Below, piece by piece: positions 28,631 to 37,933 of a stretch of 64,000 nucleotides of DNA. Position 1 is the first letter of the stretch; every line of letters starts with the position of its first letter. Source of the DNA: Chloroflexota bacterium (lineage in GTDB: Bacteria; Chloroflexota; Dormibacteria; Dormibacterales; Dormibacteraceae); contig VBIU01000021.1 in NCBI GenBank assembly GCA_005880945.1, positions 1-64,000 on the forward strand. Direction: 5' to 3'. The notes below the pieces were generated by a model. That model saw only the letters and a program-made list of their open reading frames with translations. It was not told where the DNA came from and made no database searches. The translations under genes and the position numbers were made by a program.

Positions 28631-30436
28631 TCAGCCGACGGCCAGAAGCGCCTGGCTCGGCGTCACGACCTCGCCCTCTTTGACGTAGACCTCCAGCACC
28701 CTCCCCGCCACCGTGGTGACGATGTCGTTCTGCATCTTCATCGCCTCCAGGACCGCGACCACGTCGCCGAGCTTTACATCGTCGCCCGTCTTGACAGGGA
28801 CTCTGACGATCAGGCCCTGCATCGGTGCGATCACAGTGCCCTCCCCCGTGCGCGGCGGCGGGGGAGCAGAGGTTGCCGGTGCGGTGGAGGCGACGCCGGC
28901 CCCCGGCGCGACAGTGATGCCCGCTCCGCTGACCCGGACCTTGAATACCTCGCCCTCGACCTCCACGTCGAACTCGGCTGACGCGTTGGTGGAGGGCGCC
29001 GGCGCGGGCGGAGCCGGTGGCGGTGTCTTGGCGGCTGGTGCTGGAGGCTCGGTCGCCACCACCGGAGCCTGCGGAGATGCCTTGGCCTCGGGCGCAGGGC
29101 CGCGCAAGAAGTCGGGGGCAAGCTGAGGAAAGAGGAGGTGGATGAGAACCGAGTCGTCGGTGGGTTCGAAGCCCATCTTCTTTAGTTGCTGCCGCGCGCC
29201 CTCGACCTGCGGCTCGAGCAGGTCGGCCGGGCGGATCGTGATTGGTTCTTCGCGCCCCAGCACGAGCCTGCGCAGCTCATGGTCGGCCGGTACAGGCGGC
29301 CTTCCGTACAGACCCTGCAGGTAGTCCTTCAGCTCCTGGGTCACGGTCGCGTAGCGGTCGCCGCCGATCACGTTGTAGACGGCCTGGGTGGCGATCATCT
29401 GCCGGATCGGGGCGACCAGTGGCGGATAACCGAGCTCCAAGCGCACGCGGTTCGCCTCCTCGAGGACCTCGGCCATGCGGCCGCCCGCATTGTGCGCGGC
29501 CAGCTGGCGATAAACCTCTTCGAGCATCAGGCCGGGCATCTGGTAGCGGAGGATGCTCGCGTCGACGCGGTCCGCAACGGGGCTGAGATGCTCGATGTGC
29601 TTGCGCTTGAGGACCTCCACGTCGTGCTGGACGTCCCACATCTTCTCCAGGTCGAGCCCGGTGTCGTACTCGCCTCCCTTCAGGGCTGCGACGACGCTTT
29701 CGACCGCCGGCTGCGACGTCCCCCAAGCCAGCGGCGACATCGCAACGTCCAGGATCTCGGCGCCCGCTTCCACCGCGGCCATGTAGGCCATGGGCGCCAT
29801 CCCGCTCGAGCAGTGCGAATGCACGTCGATGGGCACCTTGACCACCTCCTTGAGAGCGGTCACCAGCTCCCAGGTCGCCTGCGGGCTCAGGAGGCCCGAT
29901 GTGTCCTTGACGACGACCTCGTGGCAGCCCATGTTGACAAGCCCCTTTGCTAGCGAGCACCAGAGCTCGAGGTTGTGCGCGGGGGATATCGCGTAGCTCA
30001 GAGCGCCCTGCACCTTTTTCTTCGCTTTCAGCGCTGCCGCGACCGTCGCCTCCATGTTGCGGAGGTCGTTGAGCGGATCGAAGACGCGGAACACGTCGAC
30101 GCCGCACTTGGCCGCGTGTCTGACGAACAGCTCGACCACGTCGTCGGGAAAGTTGCGATTGGCGAGCAGGTTCTGTCCCCTGATCAGCGCCTGGATAGGG
30201 GTGTGGGGCGTGGCCTTGGACAGGTTTCGGAGATACTCCCAAGGGTCCTCGCGGCGGCGGACCTGCGTTTCAAATGTCGCTCCACCGAAAGCCTCCATGG
30301 CTGTGAAGCCGATCGCATCCATCTTCGCGGCTATCGGCACTATCTCGTCACCGCGCAGGTGACCGCCCAGCAATGACTGCTGCGCGTCACGAAACGTAGT
30401 GTCGATGAGCCGCAGGCGCGGAACTTTTTTGGCCAT
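28631..30436 (-). CDS. pycB: Pyruvate carboxylase subunit B (carboxyltransferase + biotinyl domain)
   Basis: 601 aa. The HMG-lyase-like carboxyltransferase TIM barrel starts with LIDTTFRDAQQSLLGGHLR. It has GGATFETQVRRREDPWEYLR near 50, the carbamylated metal-ligand Lys region HEVVVKDTSGLLSP near 170 and DVHSHCSSGMAP near 205. A PYC/OADA conserved domain follows, then an Ala/Pro-rich hinge (near 460-500) and a C-terminal biotinyl domain with the acceptor Lys in VLEAMKMQND. With the downstream biotin carboxylase it converts pyruvate to oxaloacetate. An oxaloacetate decarboxylase alpha subunit is the alternative, but no beta/gamma membrane subunits are present. The ATG overlaps the purE stop (TGATG); GTG 30439 adds one residue. 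Confidence 0.92.
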   Translation of the reverse strand: MAKKVPRLRLIDTTFRDAQQSLLGGHLRGDEIVPIAAKMDAIGFTAMEAFGGATFETQVRRREDPWEYLRNLSKATPHTPIQALIRGQNLLANRNFPDDVVELFVRHAAKCGVDVFRVFDPLNDLRNMEATVAAALKAKKKVQGALSYAISPAHNLELWCSLAKGLVNMGCHEVVVKDTSGLLSPQATWELVTALKEVVKVPIDVHSHCSSGMAPMAYMAAVEAGAEILDVAMSPLAWGTSQPAVESVVAALKGGEYDTGLDLEKMWDVQHDVEVLKRKHIEHLSPVADRVDASILRYQMPGLMLEEVYRQLAAHNAGGRMAEVLEEANRVRLELGYPPLVAPIRQMIATQAVYNVIGGDRYATVTQELKDYLQGLYGRPPVPADHELRRLVLGREEPITIRPADLLEPQVEGARQQLKKMGFEPTDDSVLIHLLFPQLAPDFLRGPAPEAKASPQAPVVATEPPAPAAKTPPPAPPAPAPSTNASAEFDVEVEGEVFKVRVSGAGITVAPGAGVASTAPATSAPPPPRTGEGTVIAPMQGLIVRVPVKTGDDVKLGDVVAVLEAMKMQNDIVTTVAGRVLEVYVKEGEVVTPSQALLAVG

Positions 30437-30897
30437 CACGGTCTGGCGAGCGCCGCGCGCTTTTCGCTGTGGCGCGCTTCAACTTCCCTATCGCTGAGGC
30501 CGAGGATGCGTGCCGCCAGCCACGCCGCATTCTTCGCACCCGGCTCGCCGATCGCGACAGTGGCCACGGGAATCCCGGCCGGCATCTGGACGATGGAGTA
30601 GAGGGAGTCGGCCCCCCCGAGGTGCTGCGTGGGCACGGGCACGCCGATCACCGGCAGGTCGGTCCATGCGGCCACGACGCCGGGGAGATGGGCCGCGCCG
30701 CCGGCGGCGGCGATGACGACTTTGATCCCCCGCTCGCGCGCGGAGACGGCCCATTCCATCACACCACGCGGGTTTCGGTGCGCCGAGCAGACCTTTACCT
30801 CGTGCTCGATGCCGAGCTCCTCGAGGACTTTGACGCACGACTCCATCAACGGAAGATCGGACTTGGAGCCGAGGATGACGCCGACGACTGGAGTCAA
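30436..30897 (-). CDS. purE: N5-carboxyaminoimidazole ribonucleotide mutase
   Basis: 153 aa. PurE shifts the carboxyl group of N5-CAIR to give [25 protein letters not shown] opens the fold, SAHRNP holds the catalytic His near 40, and the flexible loop is [25 protein letters not shown]. The class I type normally needs PurK to make N5-CAIR; purK is not in the window. TTG 30897 overlaps the purD stop as TTGA. Confidence 0.94.
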   Translation of the reverse strand: MTPVVGVILGSKSDLPLMESCVKVLEELGIEHEVKVCSAHRNPRGVMEWAVSARERGIKVVIAAAGGAAHLPGVVAAWTDLPVIGVPVPTQHLGGADSLYSIVQMPAGIPVATVAIGEPGAKNAAWLAARILGLSDREVEARHSEKRAALARP

Positions 30898-32168
30898 ATA
30901 ACCGCCTCCGCAGCAATGTCCGAACGGAAAAACGCCCCGGGGAATCGTACCTGTCGGGCCCCGGCCAGCGCCTTTTCGCGCGCTTCCGCGACCGTGTCAC
31001 CGAGGGCGGCGGAGGTCACGACGCGGCCCCCGTCGGTTACCAGGCCCGTGCCCGGCTCGAACCGGGTGCCGGCGTGGAAGATCAGCGCGCCTCGAGGGAT
31101 CTCCGCCAGGCCCCTGATCTGAAGGCCGAGCTTCATGGCGGCATCGTCAGGGTAGTTCCCTGAGGCGACCACGATGGCGACCGACGCTTGAGGGCTCCAA
31201 CGCAGTTCAGGGAAGTTCGCCAGCGTGCCCTTCGAGCACGCCAGCGCCAGTGCCACCAGGTCCGTCTCGAGGCGCGGCAGCACGACCTGTGCCTCCGGGT
31301 CGCCGAAGCGTGCGTTGAACTCGATGGTTCGGATGCCGGACTTCGTCAGCATCAGCCCTGCATACAGGACCCCCCGGAACTCGTCGCCGGACGCCGCGAG
31401 CTCCCGAACGGCAGGGCGCAGCACCCTGTCGACAACCTCGCGCACCACATCGTCGCCGACACCGAGCGGCGGCGAGTAGGCGCCCATGCCACCAGTGTTC
31501 GGACCCTGGTCGCCCTCGTGGGCTCTCTTGAAATCTCTGGCTGGTGCCAGCGGGACGATATCCGTTCCGTCGGTAACCCCAAGCAGCGACAGCTCGGGTC
31601 CTTCGAGCAGCTCTTCGACCACCACGGTGGCCCCGCTGCGCCCGAATCGCTTCTGCACGAGCATGGCGTCGATGGCGGCATCCGCCTCCCTGACGTCGGC
31701 GCAGACGATGACTCCCTTGCCACGGGCGAGGCCATCGGCTTTGACGGCAACCTTTCCATCGCGCTGTGCAGCCCACTCCTTCGCCGGCAGGGGGTCAATG
31801 AAGACCCCGAACTCCGCGGTGGGAATGCCGGCCCGAACCATCAGTTGCTTGGCGAACGACTTGCTGGACTCGATGCGGCCGGCGCCGCGATTCGGCCCGA
31901 ACACGTTGAAGCCCGCGCTGCGAAGGGCATCGCCGACGCCGGCGTCGACAGAGGCTTCGGGACCGAGGATGACCAGGCCCAGGCGCTCGCGCTTGGAGAA
32001 CTCGACGATCCGCACCACGTCGGCGACTCCGATCGGGATGTTTCGCGCCATACCGCCGGTGCCCCCGTTTCCCGGAGCGCAGTAGACGCGCTCGACGAGG
32101 TCCGACTGGACGCATTTCCAAACGAGCGCATGCTCGCGAGCCCCCGAACCGACGACGAGGACCTTCAC
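30894..32168 (-). CDS. purD: Phosphoribosylamine-glycine ligase
   Basis: 424 aa ATP-grasp enzyme making GAR from phosphoribosylamine and glycine. Motifs: [16 protein letters not shown] at the start, APGNGGTGG near 35, [14 protein letters not shown] near 145, [12 protein letters not shown] near 225 and [14 protein letters not shown] near 285. The start is GTG at 32168, 32 bp after guaA. It completes the early IMP steps that the other purine operon lacks. Confidence 0.95.
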   Translation of the reverse strand: MKVLVVGSGAREHALVWKCVQSDLVERVYCAPGNGGTGGMARNIPIGVADVVRIVEFSKRERLGLVILGPEASVDAGVGDALRSAGFNVFGPNRGAGRIESSKSFAKQLMVRAGIPTAEFGVFIDPLPAKEWAAQRDGKVAVKADGLARGKGVIVCADVREADAAIDAMLVQKRFGRSGATVVVEELLEGPELSLLGVTDGTDIVPLAPARDFKRAHEGDQGPNTGGMGAYSPPLGVGDDVVREVVDRVLRPAVRELAASGDEFRGVLYAGLMLTKSGIRTIEFNARFGDPEAQVVLPRLETDLVALALACSKGTLANFPELRWSPQASVAIVVASGNYPDDAAMKLGLQIRGLAEIPRGALIFHAGTRFEPGTGLVTDGGRVVTSAALGDTVAEAREKALAGARQVRFPGAFFRSDIAAEAVI

Positions 32169-32200
32169 CCGAGACCTATTGGATCACGCGTCGGAGCGCG

Positions 32201-33727
32201 CTATTCCCACTCGATGGTCCCGGGCGGCTTGCTCGTGATGTCGAACACGACCCGGTTGACGCCCTTGACCTCGTTGACGATCCGGTTGCTGATACGCGCG
32301 AGCACCTCATACGGGACGCGCGCCCAGTCTGCCGTCATCGCGTCTTCGCTGGTCACGACTCTCACGGCGACCACGTTGGCGTACGTCCGAAAGTCGCCCA
32401 TCACCCCGACGGTCTCGAGCGGAGTCAACACCGCAAACGACTGCCAGACCTGGCGGTAGAGGCCGTTTCGCTTGATCTCGTCGACAACGACCCAGTCGGC
32501 GTTGCGGAGTATCTCGAGCCTTTCGGGGGTGACCTCGCCAAGGCAGCGGATCGACAGGCCGGGGCCGGGGAACGGCTGCCGGTAGACCATCTCCTCCGGC
32601 ATCCCCAGCTCAAGGCCGACAGCGCGCACCTCGTCCTTGAACAGGTAACGGAGGGGCTCGATGAGCTGAAACCTGAGGCCCGGAGGGAGGCCGCCCACGT
32701 TGTGGTGAGTCTTGATCTTGACGGCGGTCGAAGCCACGTCAGGCGCCGTGGACTCGATCACGTCGGGATAGAGGGTTCCCTGGGCCAGAAAGTCGATGCG
32801 GCCGAGGCTATGGGCCTCCGCCTCGAACACCGTGATGAACTCCCGGCCGACGATTCGTCGCTTCTGCTCCGGGTCGATGACCCCGCGTAGAGCATCCAGG
32901 AACCGCTCGGTCGCGTCCACGTAGCGGATGTTCATGTCAAGGTTTCCGTGCATCACCGCCAGTACGCGCTCCGGCTCCTCTTTGCGCAGGAGCCCGTTGT
33001 TGACGAACACGCAAGTGAGCTGGTCGCCCACCGCGCGGTGAACCAACATTGCGGCGACCGCCGAGTCGACGCCACCCGACAGTGCGCAGATCACCCGGCC
33101 GCCGCCGACCTGGGCTCGAATGCTGTCTGTCGCCTCGGCGATGAAGGAGCCCGCGGTCCACGATGCCTCGCAGTGGCAGACGCGATAGAGGAAGTTGCGT
33201 AGCACCTCACGGCCGCTCGGCGTATGCACCACCTCGGGGTGGAACTGGATGCCATAGATGCCGCGGCCGTCCGTGAACGCGGCGACCGGCGAGTTGCCGC
33301 TTGAGGCGAGCGAGTGGAAGCCCGGAGGCAGCTCGCTGACGTGGTCCCCGTGGCTCATCCACACAGGCAGCTCGTCGTTCAGGCCTTCGAAAAGACCCCC
33401 CGGTTGGCGGACCGCGAGGAGGGCCGGCCCGTACTCGCGCGCGTGGCCCGGGTCGACCTTGCCGCCGAGGTGGTGGGCGATCAGCTGCATGCCGTAGCAG
33501 ATCCCGAGCACAGGAACTCCCGCGCGCAGCGCTTCCGGGTCGACCTGGGGCGCGCCGCTCTCGTAGACGCTGGCCGGACCGCCGCTGAGGATGAGCCCGG
33601 ACGGGTGCCGCTCCTTCAGCTCTGCCCACGGCGTTGTACCTGGGACGAGCTCGCAGTAGACGCTGGCCTCGCGAACGCGTCGCGCGATCAGCTGGCTGAA
33701 CTGAGAGCCGAAGTCGAGCACCAGCAC
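32201..33727 (-). CDS. guaA: GMP synthase (glutamine-hydrolysing)
   Basis: 508 aa from GTG 33727. Converts XMP to GMP. The class I amidotransferase starts [19 protein letters not shown] with nucleophile Cys in [15 protein letters not shown] near 80 and His/Glu in [10 protein letters not shown] near 165. The ATP pyrophosphatase P-loop is [13 protein letters not shown] near 220, and the C-terminal dimerisation domain ends [12 protein letters not shown]. An upstream CTG at 33799 overlaps the guaB stop as CTGA and is in frame, so a 24-residue longer N-terminus is possible. guaB lies just upstream, giving the IMP-XMP-GMP steps in order. Confidence 0.94.
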   Translation of the reverse strand: MLVLDFGSQFSQLIARRVREASVYCELVPGTTPWAELKERHPSGLILSGGPASVYESGAPQVDPEALRAGVPVLGICYGMQLIAHHLGGKVDPGHAREYGPALLAVRQPGGLFEGLNDELPVWMSHGDHVSELPPGFHSLASSGNSPVAAFTDGRGIYGIQFHPEVVHTPSGREVLRNFLYRVCHCEASWTAGSFIAEATDSIRAQVGGGRVICALSGGVDSAVAAMLVHRAVGDQLTCVFVNNGLLRKEEPERVLAVMHGNLDMNIRYVDATERFLDALRGVIDPEQKRRIVGREFITVFEAEAHSLGRIDFLAQGTLYPDVIESTAPDVASTAVKIKTHHNVGGLPPGLRFQLIEPLRYLFKDEVRAVGLELGMPEEMVYRQPFPGPGLSIRCLGEVTPERLEILRNADWVVVDEIKRNGLYRQVWQSFAVLTPLETVGVMGDFRTYANVVAVRVVTSEDAMTADWARVPYEVLARISNRIVNEVKGVNRVVFDITSKPPGTIEWE

Positions 33728-33795
33728 TGTCTGCTGACGAGCTCCGCCCTTCGTCTCCTTTCGAGGCCGGGCGGCAGTGGCGGTCTTGACCAGGG

Positions 33796-34980
33796 TCAGC
33801 CTTTCCCCATACCCACGTGCTGGGCTTGCTGGAGGCTCTTGCCCTCGGACGTGATGGCGGGCGCGATCACCATCTCCACGTGCTGGAAATCTGGGATGTC
33901 GGCTGCCCCACACACTCCCAGCGCGGAGCGCAAGGCGCCGGCGAAGTTCTGGCTGCCGTCGTCCACGCGCGCCGGACCGAGAAGGATCTCCTTGAGAGTC
34001 GCCTTGGTGCCGACCTGGATGCGCGTCCCTCGCGGCAGGTTGGGGTCGGGCGTCGCCATCCCCCAGTTGAAGCCCTTCGAGGCCGATTCCTCCGCCCCCG
34101 CGAGTGGGGTTCCGATCATGACTGCGTCTGCGCCCGACGCGAATGCCTTGCAGACATCGGCGCCAATGCGCATGCCGCCGTCGGTGATCACCGCGACACG
34201 CATGCCTCCCCTCCGCATGTGCTCGTCACGCGCGGCCGCGACGTCGGCGGTCGCTGTGACCTGCGGCACTCCAACCCCGAGAACGCCACGCGTCGTGCAT
34301 GCGGCTCCAGGGCCGACGCCGACGAGTATGCCGGCGATCCCGGTTTCCATCAGCTCCAACGCCGTCTCGTAATGGACGCAGTTGCCAACGACGACGGGAA
34401 CGTCACAGGCCCTCACCAGCTTCTCGAACGACAGCTGGTGATAGGACTTGGACGAGTGGCGCGCAGTGAGAACTGTGCCCTGGACGACAAGGACGTCGGC
34501 CCCCGCCTTCTGCACCATCTCGGCTCGCTCTTCGGCGCGCGCCGGGATGCTCGAAACCGCGCACGGCACGCCGGCGGCCTTGATCGCCAGGATGCGTTCG
34601 GAGATCAGCTTGGGCTTGACCGGTTCGCGGTAGACCTCTTTGAGGAGCGCGTTGACCGATGCCTTGTCCGCATCCGCGATTCGCTTGATGATCGGAGACG
34701 AGTCTTCGTACCGGGTGTGCACTCCGTCGAGGTTCAGGACCGCGAGGCCGCCGAGCTTTCCCATCGCAATCGCGAACTCGACGTCGACCACGCCGTCCAT
34801 CGCCGCTCCCCAGATCGGTATCGGAAGCTTGAGGCGATCGCCCAACGCGAACGATATGTCGACCTCGTCAGGGTTCAGCGTCACGCCACCGGGCACGAGT
34901 GCGACCTCGTCGAAACCGTAAGAACGCCGCGCGTGCCGCCCGATCCCTATCTCGAGGCCAGACTGCTCCCCGGGAACCAC
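33796..34980 (-). CDS. IMP dehydrogenase, GuaB3-type (no CBS domains)
   Basis: 394 aa, shorter than classical IMPDH (about 490) because the two CBS domains are absent. The N-terminus [20 protein letters not shown] and [25 protein letters not shown] match the GuaB3 family. The catalytic loop is [15 protein letters not shown] with the active Cys near 230, followed by [22 protein letters not shown]. The family was long called IMPDH-related; being placed directly before guaA argues that it supplies XMP here. Start GTG 34980. First gene of the operon. Confidence 0.9.
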   Translation of the reverse strand: MVPGEQSGLEIGIGRHARRSYGFDEVALVPGGVTLNPDEVDISFALGDRLKLPIPIWGAAMDGVVDVEFAIAMGKLGGLAVLNLDGVHTRYEDSSPIIKRIADADKASVNALLKEVYREPVKPKLISERILAIKAAGVPCAVSSIPARAEERAEMVQKAGADVLVVQGTVLTARHSSKSYHQLSFEKLVRACDVPVVVGNCVHYETALELMETGIAGILVGVGPGAACTTRGVLGVGVPQVTATADVAAARDEHMRRGGMRVAVITDGGMRIGADVCKAFASGADAVMIGTPLAGAEESASKGFNWGMATPDPNLPRGTRIQVGTKATLKEILLGPARVDDGSQNFAGALRSALGVCGAADIPDFQHVEMVIAPAITSEGKSLQQAQHVGMGKG

Positions 34981-35046
34981 TCCGCGGGTTGCGAGCCGAC
35001 TCTGATTCAGGGTGTGTTTACTCCATTTGTGGCGGGGGTTCGCACG

Positions 35047-35052
35047 ATTATA
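35047..35052 (-). promoter_or_regulatory. Candidate -10 box of the guaB-guaA-purDE-pyc operon
   Basis: A perfect TATAAT on the minus strand lies about 67 nt upstream of the guaB GTG, the only such hexamer in the 152-bp divergent gap. The predicted leader is about 60 nt. No purine riboswitch structure was recognised in it, and no strong -35 is visible. Confidence 0.55.
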
Positions 35053-35132
35053 CGAGATGCAGGTAGCGCGACAGGGGTTCAGTGGCGTCGGTGGCGCGCA
35101 CGGCCGCGCACCTTCAAACCTATCCTTTATCT

Positions 35133-35555
35133 ATGTATCGGACCCTGGAGTACCTGCGCGGGATCTCCGACGACGACGTGCGGCGCCTGCGATCGCGCGG
35201 CATTCAGCACACCAACCAGCTCCTGCACCGGACTTCGCTCGCCATCGATCGCGAGAGGCTTTCGAAGAGGACCGGCATCAGTCCCGAGCGCCTGCTCGAG
35301 TTCGCGCACCAGTGCACGCTGCTCGAGGTTTCGGGGATGGAGCGGCACCTGCCGGTCATCCGCCGTCTCGGCATCGAGTCGATGAAGGATCTGCGCGCCC
35401 AGGATGCAGCGGAGCTGCACGCAAAGCTGGCCGATGCGATCGGACTTGCGGGATCACCCAGCCAATCCGACGTTCAGTACTGGATCAGCCAGGCAACCGC
35501 CCTCGACATCGTCGAGGAACCTGAGGAAACGGCCGCCGTCCCGGTAATCAGCTAA
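35133..35555 (+). CDS. DUF4332-like helix-hairpin-helix protein
   Basis: 140 aa. Two tandem helix-hairpin-helix-like units are visible: LEYLRGISDDDVRRLRSRGIQHTNQLL with TGISPERLLEFAHQC, and LLEVSGMERHLPVIRRLGIESMKDL with DVQYWISQA. This matches the DUF4332 pattern, whose biochemical role is unknown; HhH units usually contact DNA backbone non-specifically. ATG 35133 has no Shine-Dalgarno, but TATCCT ends 6 nt upstream, so a leaderless message is likely. The structured repeat starts 15 nt after its stop. Confidence 0.8.
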   Translation: MYRTLEYLRGISDDDVRRLRSRGIQHTNQLLHRTSLAIDRERLSKRTGISPERLLEFAHQCTLLEVSGMERHLPVIRRLGIESMKDLRAQDAAELHAKLADAIGLAGSPSQSDVQYWISQATALDIVEEPEETAAVPVIS

Positions 35556-35570
35556 ACGATTCGCCCGAAG

Positions 35571-35743
35571 GCCAGCGTTGCAGGGTTGGCCGGGGTCCCC
35601 CCGGCCATGACTTTGTCCATCTCAACCCCCAGCGTCGCGAGGAGAAACTCTTCTAAAACAATCCCATCGATATACCGGAATGGGAGTAGCCGCGCGCGAA
35701 GCGCCCGGCGATGAGGGAAAACCATCCGGGTTTTCCCTTATAC
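35571..35743. repeat. Structured 173-bp repeat, copy A (unknown element)
   Basis: Begins GCCAGCGTTGCAGGGTTGG and ends CCCTTATAC. It contains three hairpins: GGCCGGGG/CCCCGGCC (35588-35606), GCCG/CGGC (35689-35692 with 35706-35709) around the 13-nt core CGCGCGAAGCGCC, and AGGGAAAACC/GGTTTTCCCT (35714-35738). A second copy in the same orientation lies at 46315-46489. Four stem pairs differ between copies with both partners changed. It fills the gap between the stop codons of two convergent genes. Either strand could be transcribed. No homology to a known riboswitch or ncRNA was recognised. Confidence 0.75.
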
Positions 35744-35745
35744 GT

Positions 35746-36798
35746 CTAAACGAATACGCCCCGGCGGCGCTTCAGGTTCTGGTAGACGCCGGCCTGGATC
35801 GTGTCCCGGACCTCGTCAGCGATTGCCATCACCAGGTTGCGATCCTCAGCCGCTTCTGGCGGATACGTCTCGACGTGGACCGGAGGGTGGAACTGGATCC
35901 GCCACTTGCTCGGCAGAGGGATCAGACCGAGCGGGCCCAGCCACGGCCAGAACGGCGTCACAGGCAGGTACGGCAGACCGAAAGTGCGAGCCACAGGCGC
36001 CAGGTCCGCGATCATCGGGTAGATCTCCTCAGAGCCGACCACCGAGATGGGGATGATCGGAGCGCCGGCGCGGATCGCGGTCGCGACGAAGCCGCCTCGA
36101 CCGAATCGGCGCAGCCGGTAGCGTTCCTTGAAAGGCTTGCCTGTTCCTTTGACGCCCTCCGGAAAGACGAGGACGAGCTCGTCGCGCTCGAGGAGCCGCC
36201 GCGTGTCGTCGGGGTGACCGACGGTCTGGCCGGTGCGACGCAGGAACCAGCTGATCATGGGCATGCCCATGAAGAGGCTCGCGACAAGCGCACGCACATG
36301 GCGGGGCTGGGAGTGCTCTACGAACATCGCCGTCTTGATCATCGTCCCGTCCCACGGCAGAACGCCGGCGTGGTTGGAGACGAGGAGCCCACGCCCGGTG
36401 GCGGGGACGTGCGCGATGCCGGTGGTCTCGACTCGCCAGTAGTCGCGATACAGCACTTTGAAGACGCCGAGGAACGATTCCGTCCATTGCGGGTCAAACC
36501 CGAATTCGTCGACTGCGTAGTCGGCTCCGCGGCGAGAGAGCTCGCGCTGCTGGTACGCGAACTGAACGAATTCCATCACCCGGTTCAGGTCGATGACCTC
36601 CCGGCCCGTCATCTGGCGCAAACGCGTCGAGAGATCGACCAGCCCCTGCATCGCGTACGTGGGCGCATTCCGCTGGAGACGCCGGATCACCCTGGGCAAC
36701 CGTGCGCCGGGAGGACGCGGGGCCACGATCTCGGCTTTCCGGCTGCGGCGCCGAAGCTGCTTCGGCTCGATGTGGACCTCGACGGGCTCTGCGCTCAC
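35746..36798 (-). CDS. Lysophospholipid acyltransferase family protein (PlsC-like)
   Basis: 350 aa. It should transfer an acyl chain to a lysophospholipid or similar alcohol at the membrane. The acceptor-site motif reads SNHAGVLPWDGTM near residue 140, a wider His-Asp spacing than the classic HX4D, as in a branch of larger LPLATs. FPEGVKGTGKPF near 217 is the second conserved block, and PIIPISVVGSEEIYP the third. There is no clear transmembrane helix, but amphipathic segments are present. Its ATG overlaps the stop of the upstream epimerase (ATGA), so the two act as an operon, perhaps making a modified lipid. Confidence 0.87.
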   Translation of the reverse strand: MSAEPVEVHIEPKQLRRRSRKAEIVAPRPPGARLPRVIRRLQRNAPTYAMQGLVDLSTRLRQMTGREVIDLNRVMEFVQFAYQQRELSRRGADYAVDEFGFDPQWTESFLGVFKVLYRDYWRVETTGIAHVPATGRGLLVSNHAGVLPWDGTMIKTAMFVEHSQPRHVRALVASLFMGMPMISWFLRRTGQTVGHPDDTRRLLERDELVLVFPEGVKGTGKPFKERYRLRRFGRGGFVATAIRAGAPIIPISVVGSEEIYPMIADLAPVARTFGLPYLPVTPFWPWLGPLGLIPLPSKWRIQFHPPVHVETYPPEAAEDRNLVMAIADEVRDTIQAGVYQNLKRRRGVFV

Positions 36799-37871
36799 TG
36801 CCGCCCCATCAATGCCTTCCCGCCTCGATGGCCGATGTGCTCCTGCCGCCGGCGTCGTTGCAGGTAGACCTGCAGCTCGTACTCCTGGGGCGGCGACGGC
36901 GCCTCGATGACCTCGGCTTCCTTCCCACGAGCGAAAGCGTCCATCACCGCGCGAGTCGGATAGGCCGGGCTCCAGCCAAACTCGGCGGTGAGCCGGGCGC
37001 AGTCAGCCACCGAGCCGAACGCGAGGACATCGGCGACGTGACCGGGCAGGTCGATCCCGGTCAGGGCTTTCAGGCCGAACCGCGCCATCCAGCGCGCGTA
37101 CGGAAACAGCACCGGCGCGGCGCGGCCTCCCATGATCGCGATCGCCTGACTCAGCAGCACAACCCCGGCGCCGGCAACGTTGTAGACGCCCGGGTGGGCG
37201 CCGATCGCAGCGCGCACAATCGCCTCGGCGGCGTCTTCCTCGGCGACCAGCTGGAGTCGGGGATCGAAGCCGGTGAACGTCGGCACGATGGGAAGTGACA
37301 GGTATTTCGCCAGCATCGTTTCCGCAGTCACCCGATAACCCAGGCGCAGGACGGTGACGCGGCTCATTGAATTTCTGAGCGCGAACTCGCTGACGAGCGA
37401 CTCCATCTCGCGCAGGTCGCGCGTGGCGAGCGACCCCTGTCGCTCTGAGCCGACCATGTCCTCGGAGAAGAAGGAAGGATCCGTTGGGCCGGCGCCGTAG
37501 ATCGCCTGGCTCGACTTGACTACGACTCTGGTGACCGGGCTGGCCGGCACTGTGCAGCCGGCGAGAACGTTCATCGTGCCGATCACGTTGGTCTCGTGGG
37601 CGGCGCGATCCTCGCGGGCGGAGTCCACAGTCACTGCCATGTGCACGACGGTGTCGATCCGAAGCTGTCGCACCAGCTTTCCGATCACCGCGTGGCGCGT
37701 GTCGGCATGCACGAAGTCCATGTCCTCGAGCGCGCTCACCGGGTCCGCCACATCGCACCCGAACAGGTATGGGACCTGGGGTGCGAGGCGACGGGCCACC
37801 TCGGCTCCAAGCGGATTGGAGACACCGGTGATGAGAACGCGGCGAGGAACGGCCAGGGCTTCGGAGGTCAT
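36795..37871 (-). CDS. NAD-dependent epimerase/dehydratase (extended SDR)
   Basis: 358 aa. The Rossmann motif is RVLITGVSNPLGAEVARRL near residue 12, with VVHMAVTVDS and ETNVIGTMNVLAG further on. The usual catalytic YxxxK is not obvious: the segment after VVKSSQAIYGAG carries no clear pair, so activity cannot be assumed. A GATAAT box lies 9 nt upstream of ATG 37871 with GGGAGAGG as Shine-Dalgarno. It is coupled to the PlsC-like acyltransferase by a 4-bp overlap. A sugar- or polyketide-type substrate is a guess from the family. Confidence 0.82.
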   Translation of the reverse strand: MTSEALAVPRRVLITGVSNPLGAEVARRLAPQVPYLFGCDVADPVSALEDMDFVHADTRHAVIGKLVRQLRIDTVVHMAVTVDSAREDRAAHETNVIGTMNVLAGCTVPASPVTRVVVKSSQAIYGAGPTDPSFFSEDMVGSERQGSLATRDLREMESLVSEFALRNSMSRVTVLRLGYRVTAETMLAKYLSLPIVPTFTGFDPRLQLVAEEDAAEAIVRAAIGAHPGVYNVAGAGVVLLSQAIAIMGGRAAPVLFPYARWMARFGLKALTGIDLPGHVADVLAFGSVADCARLTAEFGWSPAYPTRAVMDAFARGKEAEVIEAPSPPQEYELQVYLQRRRRQEHIGHRGGKALMGRQ

Positions 37872-37912
37872 CCTCTCCCGATTATCGAGCTTGGCCTATC
37901 CCGCCCACCTGG

Positions 37913-37931
37913 CCTCTCCTGGAGGGAGAGG
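37913..37931. repeat. CCTCTCC palindrome after gdhA
   Basis: CCTCTCC/GGAGAGG arms with a 5-nt loop sit 3 bp past the gdhA stop. A longer relative is at 39254-39281. In the gdhA direction no U-run follows, so it is at most a weak terminator; a dispersed palindromic repeat is the other reading. Confidence 0.4.
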
Positions 37932-37933
37932 GT

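Noticed and set aside
34981-35132. Purine or xanthine riboswitch in the guaB leader
   Set aside because: No three-way junction or conserved purine aptamer pattern was found in the short leader.
33817-35385. 522-aa plus-strand frame opposite guaB3
   Set aside because: Shadow of guaB3, which has conserved IMPDH motifs on the minus strand.
35571-35743. c-di-GMP riboswitch for the repeat element
   Set aside because: No GEMM core was found, and neither copy lies upstream of a gene in sense orientation; both sit at 3' ends of convergent genes.
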